Of a DNA stretch of 64,000 bases, positions 29,960 to 38,274 are shown piece after piece (the first letter of the stretch is position 1; every line of letters begins with the position of its first letter). The stretch lies in contig JABHSQ010000002.1 of assembly GCA_018669795.1 (NCBI GenBank), forward strand, positions 58,320-122,319, in the 5' to 3' direction. The notes below the pieces were generated by a model. The model saw nothing but the letters and a program-made list of their open reading frames with translations, made no database searches and had not been told where the DNA came from. Made by a program: the position numbers and the translations under genes. The DNA is from Flavobacteriaceae bacterium (GTDB taxonomy: Bacteria > Bacteroidota > Bacteroidia > Flavobacteriales > Flavobacteriaceae).

Positions 29960-30190
29960 TTATAAATCAAATACGGAAGACCTTTTAGTATAAAATAAAT
30001 CTTTTAAATTTAATAAAAAAGCCATCGTAATGTAAACAGCAAATCCTAAACCTAAAGTTGCAAAGGATAAATAAATAAAAAATAAACGAACATTTTTTGC
30101 TCTTAATCCTAATTTTTCTGAGAATCGAGAACTAACATCAAAACCATGTTTCTCAAAATAATGTCGAGCTGTATAAATCAATTTAAGCAT
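29960..30190 (-). CDS. PspC-domain small membrane protein
   Basis: A 76-residue protein with one or two hydrophobic segments (NVRLFFIYLSFATLGLGFAV, then YITMAFLL) preceded by a basic, amphipathic N-terminus with GFDVSSRFSEKLGLRAKN. This is the pattern of the PspC domain, here as a stand-alone protein; in Bacteroidota such proteins are of unknown role, perhaps in envelope stress. No pspA is near. Confidence 0.75.
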   Translation of the reverse strand: MLKLIYTARHYFEKHGFDVSSRFSEKLGLRAKNVRLFFIYLSFATLGLGFAVYITMAFLLNLKDLFYTKRSSVFDL

Positions 30191-30301
30191 TATGTAAAGG
30201 ACTAATTTTTAAAATTAACTTGTAAGGATGTTTAACTTTTTTTTAGCTCTCATAAAGCTAATTCTAAATTATAAGAAATGAGCATTAATTACATAATTTA
30301 G

Positions 30302-30321
30302 ATTCCTGCTTTCGCAGGAAT
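30302..30321. repeat. Short palindromic hairpin, REP-like
   Basis: ATTCCTGC-TTTC-GCAGGAAT, a perfect 8 bp stem with a 4 nt loop, just downstream of the cysteine synthase-type gene. Hairpins of this kind are scattered between genes in many bacteria. It may also stop transcription, though no T-run follows. Confidence 0.5.
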
Positions 30322-30325
30322 AGCA

Positions 30326-31306
30326 CTAATCTAAATATCCCATTTCACGCATCCAATCATCATTAAACATTTTGCCAACGTAACGACTTCCGTGATCGTG
30401 AAATAATACCACTACCACATCGTCTTTTGTAAAATGTTTTTTTAATTGTAAAACTCCTTTGATCGCAGATCCTGCAGAATTACCCAAAAACATACCTTCT
30501 TCTTTGGCCAACCGTTGCGTATAAACCGCACCATCTTTATCGGTAACTTTAGTAAAACCGTCAATAATATCGAAGTTTACATTTTTAGGTAGAATATCTT
30601 CTCCAATTCCTTCGGTTACATAAGGGTAGATTTCTTTTTGATCAAAAACACCTGTTTCATGGTATTTTTTAAAAACACTCCCATAAGTATCGATTCCCCA
30701 AATTTTCACATTAGGATTTTGTTCTTTTAAATATTTCCCAACTCCCGAAATGGTCCCACCTGTGCCAACTCCCACTACAAAATGAGTAATTTTACCATTG
30801 GTTTGTTTCCAAATTTCTGGACCGGTACTTTCGTAATGAGCTTTTGTATTACTAGGGTTGTCGTATTGATTTACATACCAACTGTTTGGTGTTTCTTGAG
30901 ACAATCTTTTGGAAACTGAATAATAGGAACGTGGATCCTCGGGTTCTACTGCTGTTGGACAAATTACGACCTCAGCACCTACAGCTTTTAAAATATCACA
31001 CTTTTCCTTTGATTGTTTATCTGCTAAAACGAAAATACACTTATACCCTTTTACGATAGCGGCTAAAGCCAATCCCATCCCTGTGTTACCAGAAGTCCCT
31101 TCAATGATAGTTCCGCCAGGTTTTAATCTTCCGTCAGCCTCTGCATCTTCGATCATCGTTAATGCCATGCGATCTTTAACCGAGTTTCCTGGATTAAAAG
31201 TTTCGTATTTAGCAAGCACCAAACAAGGCAATTCTTCAGTAATCTTATTTACTTTAATTAGTGGAGTATTACCAATCGTTTCAAGTATGTTTTTTGCGTA
31301 ATTCAT
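30326..31306 (-). CDS. PLP-dependent cysteine synthase / cystathionine beta-synthase family enzyme
   Basis: A 326-residue fold type II enzyme. The PLP lysine is Lys44 (NPGNSVKDRMAL) and the phosphate loop is TSGNTG (residues 71-76); GTGGTISG and the Ser of FLGNSAGSAIKG complete the site. The family covers O-acetylserine sulfhydrylase and cystathionine beta-synthase; the long asparagine-rich substrate part and the motif DHGSRYVGKMFNDDWM near the C-terminus resemble the cystathionine beta-synthase/cysteine synthase branch without CBS domains. The exact reaction cannot be fixed. The ATG at 31306 is preferred to one at 31327, which lies in the TACATTTG box. Confidence 0.88.
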   Translation of the reverse strand: MNYAKNILETIGNTPLIKVNKITEELPCLVLAKYETFNPGNSVKDRMALTMIEDAEADGRLKPGGTIIEGTSGNTGMGLALAAIVKGYKCIFVLADKQSKEKCDILKAVGAEVVICPTAVEPEDPRSYYSVSKRLSQETPNSWYVNQYDNPSNTKAHYESTGPEIWKQTNGKITHFVVGVGTGGTISGVGKYLKEQNPNVKIWGIDTYGSVFKKYHETGVFDQKEIYPYVTEGIGEDILPKNVNFDIIDGFTKVTDKDGAVYTQRLAKEEGMFLGNSAGSAIKGVLQLKKHFTKDDVVVVLFHDHGSRYVGKMFNDDWMREMGYLD

Positions 31307-31324
31307 TAAATATATTTCAGTGTA

Positions 31325-31332
31325 CAAATGTA
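31325..31332 (-). promoter_or_regulatory. -7 box (TACATTTG) before the cysteine synthase-type gene
   Basis: Exact TAnnTTTG on the minus strand, 18 nt before the ATG at 31306. Confidence 0.45.
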
Positions 31333-31391
31333 TAAATTAAGAAACTAATAATTGCTTTATTAATAGTGTAGTGATAAATATTTTTATTTAT

Positions 31392-32627
31392 CTATTCAAA
31401 CCTAATCGCTCTAACGGGAGATATTTTAGAAATAACGTAAGAAGGTATTAACAACATCGCAAAACATAATAAGAAGGTTCCTAGGTTTAATATCAATATA
31501 TAACCTATTTGAAGATATACAGGAGCTTCTGTAACATAATAAATAGTTGGATCAAGTGTAATCAATTTAAATTGTTTTTGAAGAACTAATAATCCAATTC
31601 CGATCATATTTCCCCAAAACAATCCAACGCTAACCAAATACATCGCATTATAAATAAAAATACTTCGCACACTCTTATCACTGCTACCTAATGCTTTTAA
31701 GATACCTATCATTTGAGTACGCTCTAAAATTAAAACCAGTAGCGCAGTAATCATATTTATGCCTGCTACCAAAATCATAATTCCAATGATAAGGATGATA
31801 TTAAAATCGAATAACTCCAGCCATTTAAAAATAGAATAATAACGTTCATTGATAGTTTGAGAATCTAAAAGACTATTGGTTTCTTGATAGACTTGATTTC
31901 CAATGGTATCTATTTGATCAAAATCTTCAACAAAAACTTCAAAAGAACCTATCTCATCTGCTGTCCATTTATTTAATCGCTGAATATGACGAATGTCTGC
32001 GATTACAAATTTTTCATCAAATTCTAAAAAACCACTATTATAAATCCCAGCTATTTTAAAACTTCTACTACGTGGTGGTTTAGAGCTGTCTTTCCTAAAA
32101 AAGAAGGTAGTGACTTTATCCCCTACTTTTAAGTGGAGTCGTTTCGTTAAATATTCAGAAATTAAAATATCTTCATGGAGTTTATCAGCATAATTTGGCA
32201 AACTTCCTTCCACTAAAAAATTTGAAAAATACTCCCAATTATAATCGGCACCTACACCTTTTATAACAATTCCTTCAAAATCTGTTGCCGTCCTAATAAC
32301 TCCTCCTTTAGAGGCTGTAGCTTGTATGTGTTTGATACCTTCAATAGAAGTAAATTTAGGATAAAAATCTTGTGTTTTTGAAATTGGATTTTGAGAGTCA
32401 TTAGAAAAATTAGTGTCGAAATTTGAAATAATGATATCTCCATTAAAGGCTGAAACCTTTTCATGAATTTTTTTTTGAAGCCCAACACCTGTTGCAATAG
32501 ATATCAACATCGTAATAAACCCAATTGCAATAGAAACGATTGCAATTTTTATTATTGGTGATGAAATGCTATTTTTATACTCCCTTGCGGAAACGATTCG
32601 CTTGGCGATGAAATATTCAAAATTCAC
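31392..32627 (-). CDS. ABC transporter permease, LolC/LolE (FtsX-like) type
   Basis: A 411-residue inner-membrane protein with the MacB/LolC architecture: one N-terminal membrane segment (IIKIAIVSIAIGFITMLISI), a large periplasmic domain (about residues 50-260) and three C-terminal segments with the FtsX signature LILERTQMIGILKALGSSD. Such permeases release lipoproteins from the inner membrane or work in related export; the ATPase partner is elsewhere. Translation starts at GTG (32627), only 9 nt from the ATG of the divergent gene, so their promoters must lie within each other's coding sequences. Confidence 0.85.
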   Translation of the reverse strand: MNFEYFIAKRIVSAREYKNSISSPIIKIAIVSIAIGFITMLISIATGVGLQKKIHEKVSAFNGDIIISNFDTNFSNDSQNPISKTQDFYPKFTSIEGIKHIQATASKGGVIRTATDFEGIVIKGVGADYNWEYFSNFLVEGSLPNYADKLHEDILISEYLTKRLHLKVGDKVTTFFFRKDSSKPPRSRSFKIAGIYNSGFLEFDEKFVIADIRHIQRLNKWTADEIGSFEVFVEDFDQIDTIGNQVYQETNSLLDSQTINERYYSIFKWLELFDFNIILIIGIMILVAGINMITALLVLILERTQMIGILKALGSSDKSVRSIFIYNAMYLVSVGLFWGNMIGIGLLVLQKQFKLITLDPTIYYVTEAPVYLQIGYILILNLGTFLLCFAMLLIPSYVISKISPVRAIRFE

Positions 32628-32636
32628 TAAACCTTT

Positions 32637-33914
32637 ATGACTTTAACTGTTTTCAAAAATACACATTTCTTATTGGTAACTTTCACAATACTAACTTGTT
32701 TTTGTTGTAAAAGTCAATCTGAAAAAAAAATTACAGCTACTGAAGAAATTGAAACAGAAGCAATTGTAAAAGAGATTGTTTTAGGCGCTAGTCAAGTGGA
32801 GGAATACCTTCCACTATTAAAGAATAAAAAAATTGGTATTGTCGCTAACCAGACCTCGGTATTATATTTGAAAAATGAAAACCTAGATAAAAATAGTATT
32901 CAGAAAAAAATAGAGATTCGTTTACATTTAGTAGATTATTTATACAATAAAAAAATAAATATCCAACATGTTTTTGCTCCCGAACATGGATTTAGAGGAA
33001 AAGCAGATGCGGGTGAACTAATTAAAGATGGAGTTGATAGCAAAACTGGTTTATCTATCATTTCCTTATATGGAAAAAATAAAAAACCATCTATACAACA
33101 ATTAAAAGGAATCGAAATAATGATTTTCGATATTCAAGATGTGGGTGCTCGATTTTACACCTATATATCTACCTTACATTATATAATGGAAGCTTGTGCA
33201 GAATTAAATATCCCTTTATTAATATTAGATCGTCCAAATCCAAACGGTCATTATATAGACGGTCCTATATTAGAAAAACAACATAAAAGTTTTGTAGGAA
33301 TGCATCCGGTTCCAGTTATTCACGGAATGACTATTGGAGAATATGCTCAAATGATTAACGGTGAAGGCTGGTTAGAAAATGGAGTAAAATGTCATCTTAC
33401 CATCATTAAATTAAAGAATTACACCCATCAAACCGAATACTCATTACCTATTAAACCATCTCCAAATTTACCTAATGATGGTGCAATCAACCTCTACCCA
33501 AGCTTGTGCTTTTTTGAAGGCACCCCTTTAAGTGCAGGCCGTGGAACAGAAATGCAATTTCAGATTTTTGGCACCCCTAAGCTTCCTGAAGAATTTTATC
33601 CCTTTACATTTACCCCACAAGCAAATGAAGGTGCTAAATATCCTAAATTTAAAAATGAAGTATGTCATGGAAAAGATTTAAGAAAACATAAAAAGCTAAA
33701 TAAATTAAACCTTGAATGGCTAATTGAAGCTTACAGCTCAACTGGAAAAAAAGAAGAATTCTTTAGTCTGTTTTTTACCAAATTAGCAGGAACCACTCAA
33801 TTGCAAGAACAAATAGAAAAAGGATATACCAATCGTGAAATTAGAAAGACTTGGTTAAAAGGTTTGGAAGATTATAAAATTAGGAAAGCAAAGTATTTGT
33901 TGTATAAAAACTAA
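32637..33914 (+). CDS. DUF1343 protein, NamZ-like exo-beta-N-acetylmuramidase
   Basis: A 425-residue exported protein with a hydrophobic leader (FLLVTFTILTCFCC). The sequence FAPEHGFRGKADAGE, the DIQDVGARFYTYISTLHYIM block and LDRPNPNGHYIDGP, HPVPVIHGMTIGEYA and LSAGRGTE are typical of the DUF1343 family. One member, NamZ, removes N-acetylmuramic acid from the non-reducing ends of peptidoglycan fragments (GH171). A role in cell-wall recycling is therefore likely. The Cys-rich end of the leader may be a lipoprotein signal but lacks an ideal lipobox. It ends 2 nt from the convergent YkgJ-type gene. Confidence 0.88.
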   Translation: MTLTVFKNTHFLLVTFTILTCFCCKSQSEKKITATEEIETEAIVKEIVLGASQVEEYLPLLKNKKIGIVANQTSVLYLKNENLDKNSIQKKIEIRLHLVDYLYNKKINIQHVFAPEHGFRGKADAGELIKDGVDSKTGLSIISLYGKNKKPSIQQLKGIEIMIFDIQDVGARFYTYISTLHYIMEACAELNIPLLILDRPNPNGHYIDGPILEKQHKSFVGMHPVPVIHGMTIGEYAQMINGEGWLENGVKCHLTIIKLKNYTHQTEYSLPIKPSPNLPNDGAINLYPSLCFFEGTPLSAGRGTEMQFQIFGTPKLPEEFYPFTFTPQANEGAKYPKFKNEVCHGKDLRKHKKLNKLNLEWLIEAYSSTGKKEEFFSLFFTKLAGTTQLQEQIEKGYTNREIRKTWLKGLEDYKIRKAKYLLYKN

Positions 33915-33916
33915 CA

Positions 33917-34465
33917 TCAACCTCCTCCCCTTCTAAATTTTTCTCGAGGCTTCCCTCCTTTTTCAGAATATTGTATGGGTAAATTTGCCTTTAAAGCTTC
34001 CATTATATTATAGGTAGCTGGGCAAATTGCTGTGTTTTCTATGGTAATCGTTTCTATTTGCTGAAATTTTCTTCTATTAGTATGTGGATATTCACGACAT
34101 GCTTTTGGACGAACATTATAAATACCACATTCATTATCAGGCATTAAAAACACACAAGGAACTAATTTAAACGAAAACTCATTGTCCTCACCAACTTCTA
34201 GATATTCTTCTATAAATTTTTGTTCTTTAAGCTTTAGGTGTTTTGCAATTCTTGCTACATCGTGATCAGTTAACCAAGGTGCAGTTGTTTTACAGCAATT
34301 AGCACATTTTAAACAATCTGTTTTTGCAAACTCTTTATCGTGTAACTCTACCATCAAGTTATCAAGATTATTCGGCGGCTTCTTTCGAAGCTTTTTAAAT
34401 AACTTTCTATTCTCCTTCTCCTTATCTTTGGCCTTCTTTGGAAGCTTTTTTAATATATTTTCCAT
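33917..34465 (-). CDS. YkgJ family cysteine-cluster protein
   Basis: A 182-residue protein with the CxxCxxCC motif (CLKCANCC, about residues 52-59) and later cysteines CVFLMPDNECGIYNVRPKAC that together form the family's metal or iron-sulfur cluster site. A Lys-rich N-terminal segment (LKKLPKKAKDKEKENRKLFK) precedes it. The function is unknown in general; the family is also called UPF0153. The ATG at 34465 is chosen over a TTG three codons earlier. A TATTTTTG box at 34472-34479 is so close to the ATG that the mRNA may be nearly leaderless. Confidence 0.85.
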   Translation of the reverse strand: MENILKKLPKKAKDKEKENRKLFKKLRKKPPNNLDNLMVELHDKEFAKTDCLKCANCCKTTAPWLTDHDVARIAKHLKLKEQKFIEEYLEVGEDNEFSFKLVPCVFLMPDNECGIYNVRPKACREYPHTNRRKFQQIETITIENTAICPATYNIMEALKANLPIQYSEKGGKPREKFRRGGG

Positions 34466-34587
34466 AGACCTCAAAAATACTAAATTTGTAGCAGCATTTC
34501 ACAAGCTTATATTAGAACATTATTAAATTATAAAATAATAATTATTTTTTTGTATATTGATAATCAATAAACAAATAAACAAAAATT

Positions 34588-35115
34588 ATGAAAAATCTTT
34601 TTTATGTATTATTAATTTTAGTATTAAGCCCTTTAAATGCTCAAACAGCAGATGAAATCATCTGGAATGTAAAAGTGATGCATCCCGAAGGTAAAACTAT
34701 AGATATTAAAGCAATTGACCAGCAAGGAAATATTTATGATGTTAAAGCGCTACAAGATTCTGAACAATATAGTTTTTTAGATATAAAAGCTTTTGTTAAT
34801 GGCAATGAATTACCGGTAAAATTATTAGTAAGTAAAGATCAGTATGCTCCTCTTAAAGCTATAGGTCCAGATGGTACTGTTTTTGACATAAAAGCAATTA
34901 ATAGCGATGGCACAAAACTAGATATTAAAGGAATTAGTAGTTCTGGAAACTTAATTCATGTTAAAGCTATAAGTGAAAGTGGAGAACTTTATGGAGTGAA
35001 AGCAATTGCTCCTGATGGTAAAACAAATCATGTAAAAGGAATCAAAATATCGGAAAAACAGATGTCTATAGCTGAAATTGATGTCTATGCGCATGTTAAA
35101 GCAATCAAACAATAA
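34588..35115 (+). CDS. Exported repeat protein with DIKAI-type repeats
   Basis: A 175-residue secreted protein: signal peptide MKNLFYVLLILVLSPLNAQ, then about eight short repeats of a unit of some 16-17 residues with the core [DV][IV]KA[IL] following a Gly turn (for example PDGTVFDIKAINSDG and ESGELYGVKAIAPDG). The spacing suggests a regular beta-solenoid or beta-sheet in which each KA[IL] strand follows a polar turn. I know no characterised relative; it is a flavobacterial-type secreted protein. A 30 bp palindromic terminator follows. Confidence 0.75.
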   Translation: MKNLFYVLLILVLSPLNAQTADEIIWNVKVMHPEGKTIDIKAIDQQGNIYDVKALQDSEQYSFLDIKAFVNGNELPVKLLVSKDQYAPLKAIGPDGTVFDIKAINSDGTKLDIKGISSSGNLIHVKAISESGELYGVKAIAPDGKTNHVKGIKISEKQMSIAEIDVYAHVKAIKQ

Positions 35116-35122
35116 TTAAAAT

Positions 35123-35152
35123 AAAAAAGCTAGTAAATTTACTAGCTTTTTT
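35123..35152. terminator. Palindromic terminator shared by the repeat protein and the amidohydrolase
   Basis: A perfect 30 bp palindrome with outer AAAAAA/TTTTTT, so it can act in both directions. It overlaps the stop codon of the convergent amidohydrolase (35151-35153). Confidence 0.88.
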
Positions 35153-36782
35153 ATTTTTTGTTAAAAACCATTTCACCATTAATAAAAGTAGCAGAAACTT
35201 TCACTAAAGGAATTTCGTCTTCAGGAATCGTCATAATGTCTTTTTCTAAAACCGTAAAATCTGCAAATTTTCCTATTTCAATACTTCCTTTCTCATCCTC
35301 TTCAAAATTTGAATAAGCAGCCCAAATCGTCATTCCTTTTAAGGTTTCTTCTCTTGTAAGCCCTTCATCAATTCTATAACCTCCTTCAGGATAATTATCT
35401 AAATCTTTACGAGCAACCGCTGCGTAAAAAGTGTGCATTGGATTCACTTTTTCAATAGGAAAATCGGTTCCTAAAGCTATCATATTTGCACTTTTTAATA
35501 AGGTTTTGTATGCATAAGCTCCTTTAATACGTTCGGCCCCAACTCTATCTTCAGCCCAATACATATCGCTGGTAGCATGAGTAGGTTGTACTGAAGGAAT
35601 AATATTCTTTGAAAAAGAGTCAATATATGAAGGTGTAACTACTTGTGCATGTTCTATTCGCCATCTTAAATCGCTGGTATCATTAATTACTTTCTTATAA
35701 GCACGTATTACTGAAACATTAGCTGAATCTCCTATTGCATGGGTATTCATTTGAAAACCTGCTTTGGCTATCTTATCAGCTAAAGCAACAAGTTGATCCA
35801 TTGGAGTAATCATAGCTCCATAATGCCTTGATTGGTCACTATATTCATCTCTCATTGCTGCTCCTCTAGAACCTAAAGCTCCATCTGCATATACTTTTAT
35901 AGATCGCACATTTAATCGATTGGTTTTAGTAACTCCTTTTTGCAAGTAATAATTTAGATTTTCTTTGGAATTACTAACCATAGCATACACTCGTGTAGAT
36001 AGATCCCCCGTTTGTTGCAAACTATCAATTAGCTCTATAATTTCTCTATCTAAACCCGCATCATCAATTGTAGTAAGACCCAATTTTAGGCAAACTTTTT
36101 CAGCTTCTTTTAAAGCTTTTATTTTATAATCCAAGGAGTAATTTGGTATCGATTTATTAATTAAATTCATTGGACTATCAATGATTATTCCTGTTGGATT
36201 TCCATTTTTTATAATAATTTCTCCTCCCGCCGCATCTGTGTCTGCATTAATTCCTGCCAATTCTAATGCTTTAGAATTGGCCAAATATGCGTGTCCATCT
36301 ATTCTTTTAAGCGCTACAGGTGTGTCTGGAAAAAGTTCGTCTAATTTTTCCTTCGTTGGAAATTCTTTTACGTCCCAATCGTTTTGATCCCATCCTCTAC
36401 CCTCAATATAAGTAAGGTTTTTATCTTTTTGAAAAATTACCACTCGTTCCAAGACTTCTTCAAAGCTCTTCGTTCCTTTTAAATCTAAAATTTGAAGGAA
36501 TAAACCTAAATTATATAAATGCGCATGTGCATCAATTAATCCAGGAACAATTGTTTTACCTTCTGCATTAAAAGTTTTAGTTGCTTTATATCTTGCCATT
36601 AAATCTTTTTGCAAACCTACCTCAACTATTTTTCCATTGTTTACAATGAAAGCTTCAGCAATATCAAAACCTTTATTAACCGTGTAAATAGTAGCATTTT
36701 TTACTAATAAATCTGTTTTTATTTTTTTTGAAGAACAAGATAATATTGAAATGATAGCGCCTACAAACAGTATTTTTTTCAT
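35151..36782 (-). CDS. Amidohydrolase, YtcJ-like lipoprotein
   Basis: A 543-residue metal-dependent hydrolase of the amidohydrolase superfamily. The leader MKKILFVGAIISILSCSSKK carries a lipobox (ILSCSS, Cys16), so the enzyme is tethered outside the cytosol, unusual for the family's cytosolic members but common in Bacteroidota. The metal motif is PGLIDAHAHLYNLG, with NTHAIGDSAN, WRIEHAQV and the final Asp in ALGTDFPIE. The C-terminal part (GSIEIGKFADFTVLEKD) is the small beta domain. It probably hydrolyses an N-acyl or amide substrate that cannot be named. Confidence 0.88.
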   Translation of the reverse strand: MKKILFVGAIISILSCSSKKIKTDLLVKNATIYTVNKGFDIAEAFIVNNGKIVEVGLQKDLMARYKATKTFNAEGKTIVPGLIDAHAHLYNLGLFLQILDLKGTKSFEEVLERVVIFQKDKNLTYIEGRGWDQNDWDVKEFPTKEKLDELFPDTPVALKRIDGHAYLANSKALELAGINADTDAAGGEIIIKNGNPTGIIIDSPMNLINKSIPNYSLDYKIKALKEAEKVCLKLGLTTIDDAGLDREIIELIDSLQQTGDLSTRVYAMVSNSKENLNYYLQKGVTKTNRLNVRSIKVYADGALGSRGAAMRDEYSDQSRHYGAMITPMDQLVALADKIAKAGFQMNTHAIGDSANVSVIRAYKKVINDTSDLRWRIEHAQVVTPSYIDSFSKNIIPSVQPTHATSDMYWAEDRVGAERIKGAYAYKTLLKSANMIALGTDFPIEKVNPMHTFYAAVARKDLDNYPEGGYRIDEGLTREETLKGMTIWAAYSNFEEDEKGSIEIGKFADFTVLEKDIMTIPEDEIPLVKVSATFINGEMVFNKK

Positions 36783-36887
36783 CTTATTATATTTATTGAA
36801 AGTAAAAATAAAGAAAAAAATATAACTGTTACGAAAACATTTCTTTAAGCAAATCGTTTTTTATACTTTCACTACAAAATAAATGAT

Positions 36888-37454
36888 TTGGAGAAAATCA
36901 GAAAATACATAGAAAACATTACCGAAATTAATGATGAAGATTGGGAGTTTTTCTCATCAAAACTTCAGCAAAAAAGTTATCCAAAAAAATCTATAATTGC
37001 AGAAATAGGTGAGGTAGAAAATCATATTTCATTTATAGAAAAAGGAATTGTTAGGTTATTAATTCCTGAAGAAGAAGACGAAATTACTGATGGCTTCAGC
37101 TTTGAAAACGAATTTATAAGTGCATATGATTCATTTCTAACTCAAACACCTTCAAAATATCAATTAGAAACACTAGTTGAAACGAGTTTATTGAGTATTA
37201 CATATTCCGATTTACAAAAAGTATATAAACATACAAAAATTGGAAATTTAATTGGTCGTTTAGTAGCAGAACGCCTATTTATTATAAAATCGAATAGAGC
37301 CTTATCTTTATTAAATGATTCCGCTGAAAAACGTTGTTTCAACTTATTTACAGAACGTCCAAATTTGATTAAAGAAATACCATTAAAATACATCGCGTCG
37401 TACATAGGCGTTAAACCTCAATCACTTAGCAGAATTAGGAAACAAATTACTTAA
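36888..37454 (+). CDS. Crp/Fnr family transcriptional regulator
   Basis: A 188-residue regulator. The N-terminal cyclic-nucleotide-binding barrel (KLQQKSYPKKSIIAEIGEVE then FIEKGIVRLLIPEEEDEIT) is followed by a dimer helix and a C-terminal winged helix ending KYIASYIGVKPQSLSRIRKQ. The barrel lacks the GE(x)LALR-type cAMP pocket, so the ligand is unknown. Translation seems to start at TTG: no ATG or GTG lies between the preceding in-frame stop (36846-36848) and the conserved MEKIRKYIENI. It precedes the desaturase gene by 57 nt on the same strand, which may be its target. Confidence 0.88.
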   Translation: MEKIRKYIENITEINDEDWEFFSSKLQQKSYPKKSIIAEIGEVENHISFIEKGIVRLLIPEEEDEITDGFSFENEFISAYDSFLTQTPSKYQLETLVETSLLSITYSDLQKVYKHTKIGNLIGRLVAERLFIIKSNRALSLLNDSAEKRCFNLFTERPNLIKEIPLKYIASYIGVKPQSLSRIRKQIT

Positions 37455-37511
37455 CATAGGTTCATTTTATACCTTATTATAATTTCTGAAATTTGTTAAA
37501 AAATAATTTAT

Positions 37512-38264
37512 ATGACTATTTTAATTTTTATGATATTCCTTTGGTATTCAGGCTTATTCTTCCAAACCTTTTTTCTCCATCGTTACGCTGCTCATCAAAC
37601 ATTTACCATGTCACCATTGTTGGAAAAAATTTGTTTTGTATTAACATGGCTTACTCAAGGCTCCAATTATTTAAGTGCTTATGGGTATGGTATTATGCAT
37701 AGAATGCACCATGCATATGCAGATACTAAAGAAGATCCTCACTCTCCAAAATTTGATAAGAACCCTTTAGCAATGATGTGGAGAACTAAAAACACCTACC
37801 AAGATATTAATAAACAAAGAATAATAATAGCTAAAAAATTTACTAAAAACGTTCCACAATGGGAAATTTTTGATAATTTTGCAAGTTCAATATTCTCACG
37901 ACTTGCTTGGGGAGCAGCTTACACACTATTCTTTTATTTTTTTGCTGAGGTTTGGTGGCAATGGTTGTTTTTACCAATTATTTTTTTAATGGCTCCTATA
38001 CACGGGATGATTATTAATTGGTTTGCACATGTTTATGGTTATGTGAATTTTAAAGTAAATAACACCTCTAAAAACTTATTGTTTTTCGATTTTTTAATGA
38101 TGGGTGAAGGTTACCATAATAATCACCATAAACACGCAAGTCGTGCAAATTTTGGTGGCGTTCGCTGGCATGAAATTGACATTACTTATTCAATTATGTG
38201 TGTATTAAATAAGTTGAAAATTATTAAAATAAAAAATAATTCTAAAATTGTAAAAATTAAATAG
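37512..38264 (+). CDS. Acyl-CoA / fatty acid desaturase
   Basis: A 250-residue membrane di-iron desaturase. The three histidine boxes are HRYAAH (His23-His28), HRMHH (about residue 62) and NNHHKH near residue 206, as in the Delta9-type desaturases that unsaturate acyl-CoA or phospholipid chains. Four membrane segments fit the family. The gene is short compared with eukaryotic relatives but normal for Bacteroidota. Lying behind a Crp/Fnr regulator, it may be controlled to tune membrane fluidity. It ends 10 nt from the convergent beta-barrel gene. Confidence 0.93.
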   Translation: MTILIFMIFLWYSGLFFQTFFLHRYAAHQTFTMSPLLEKICFVLTWLTQGSNYLSAYGYGIMHRMHHAYADTKEDPHSPKFDKNPLAMMWRTKNTYQDINKQRIIIAKKFTKNVPQWEIFDNFASSIFSRLAWGAAYTLFFYFFAEVWWQWLFLPIIFLMAPIHGMIINWFAHVYGYVNFKVNNTSKNLLFFDFLMMGEGYHNNHHKHASRANFGGVRWHEIDITYSIMCVLNKLKIIKIKNNSKIVKIK

Positions 38265-38274
38265 GTTTATAGGC

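Noticed and set aside
35123..35152. 30 bp perfect palindrome as a regulator binding site
   Set aside because: Its A-run/T-run ends and position between two convergent stops fit a terminator better.
37493..37702. Open frame overlapping the desaturase start
   Set aside because: The desaturase frame carries the histidine boxes; this one is a shadow.
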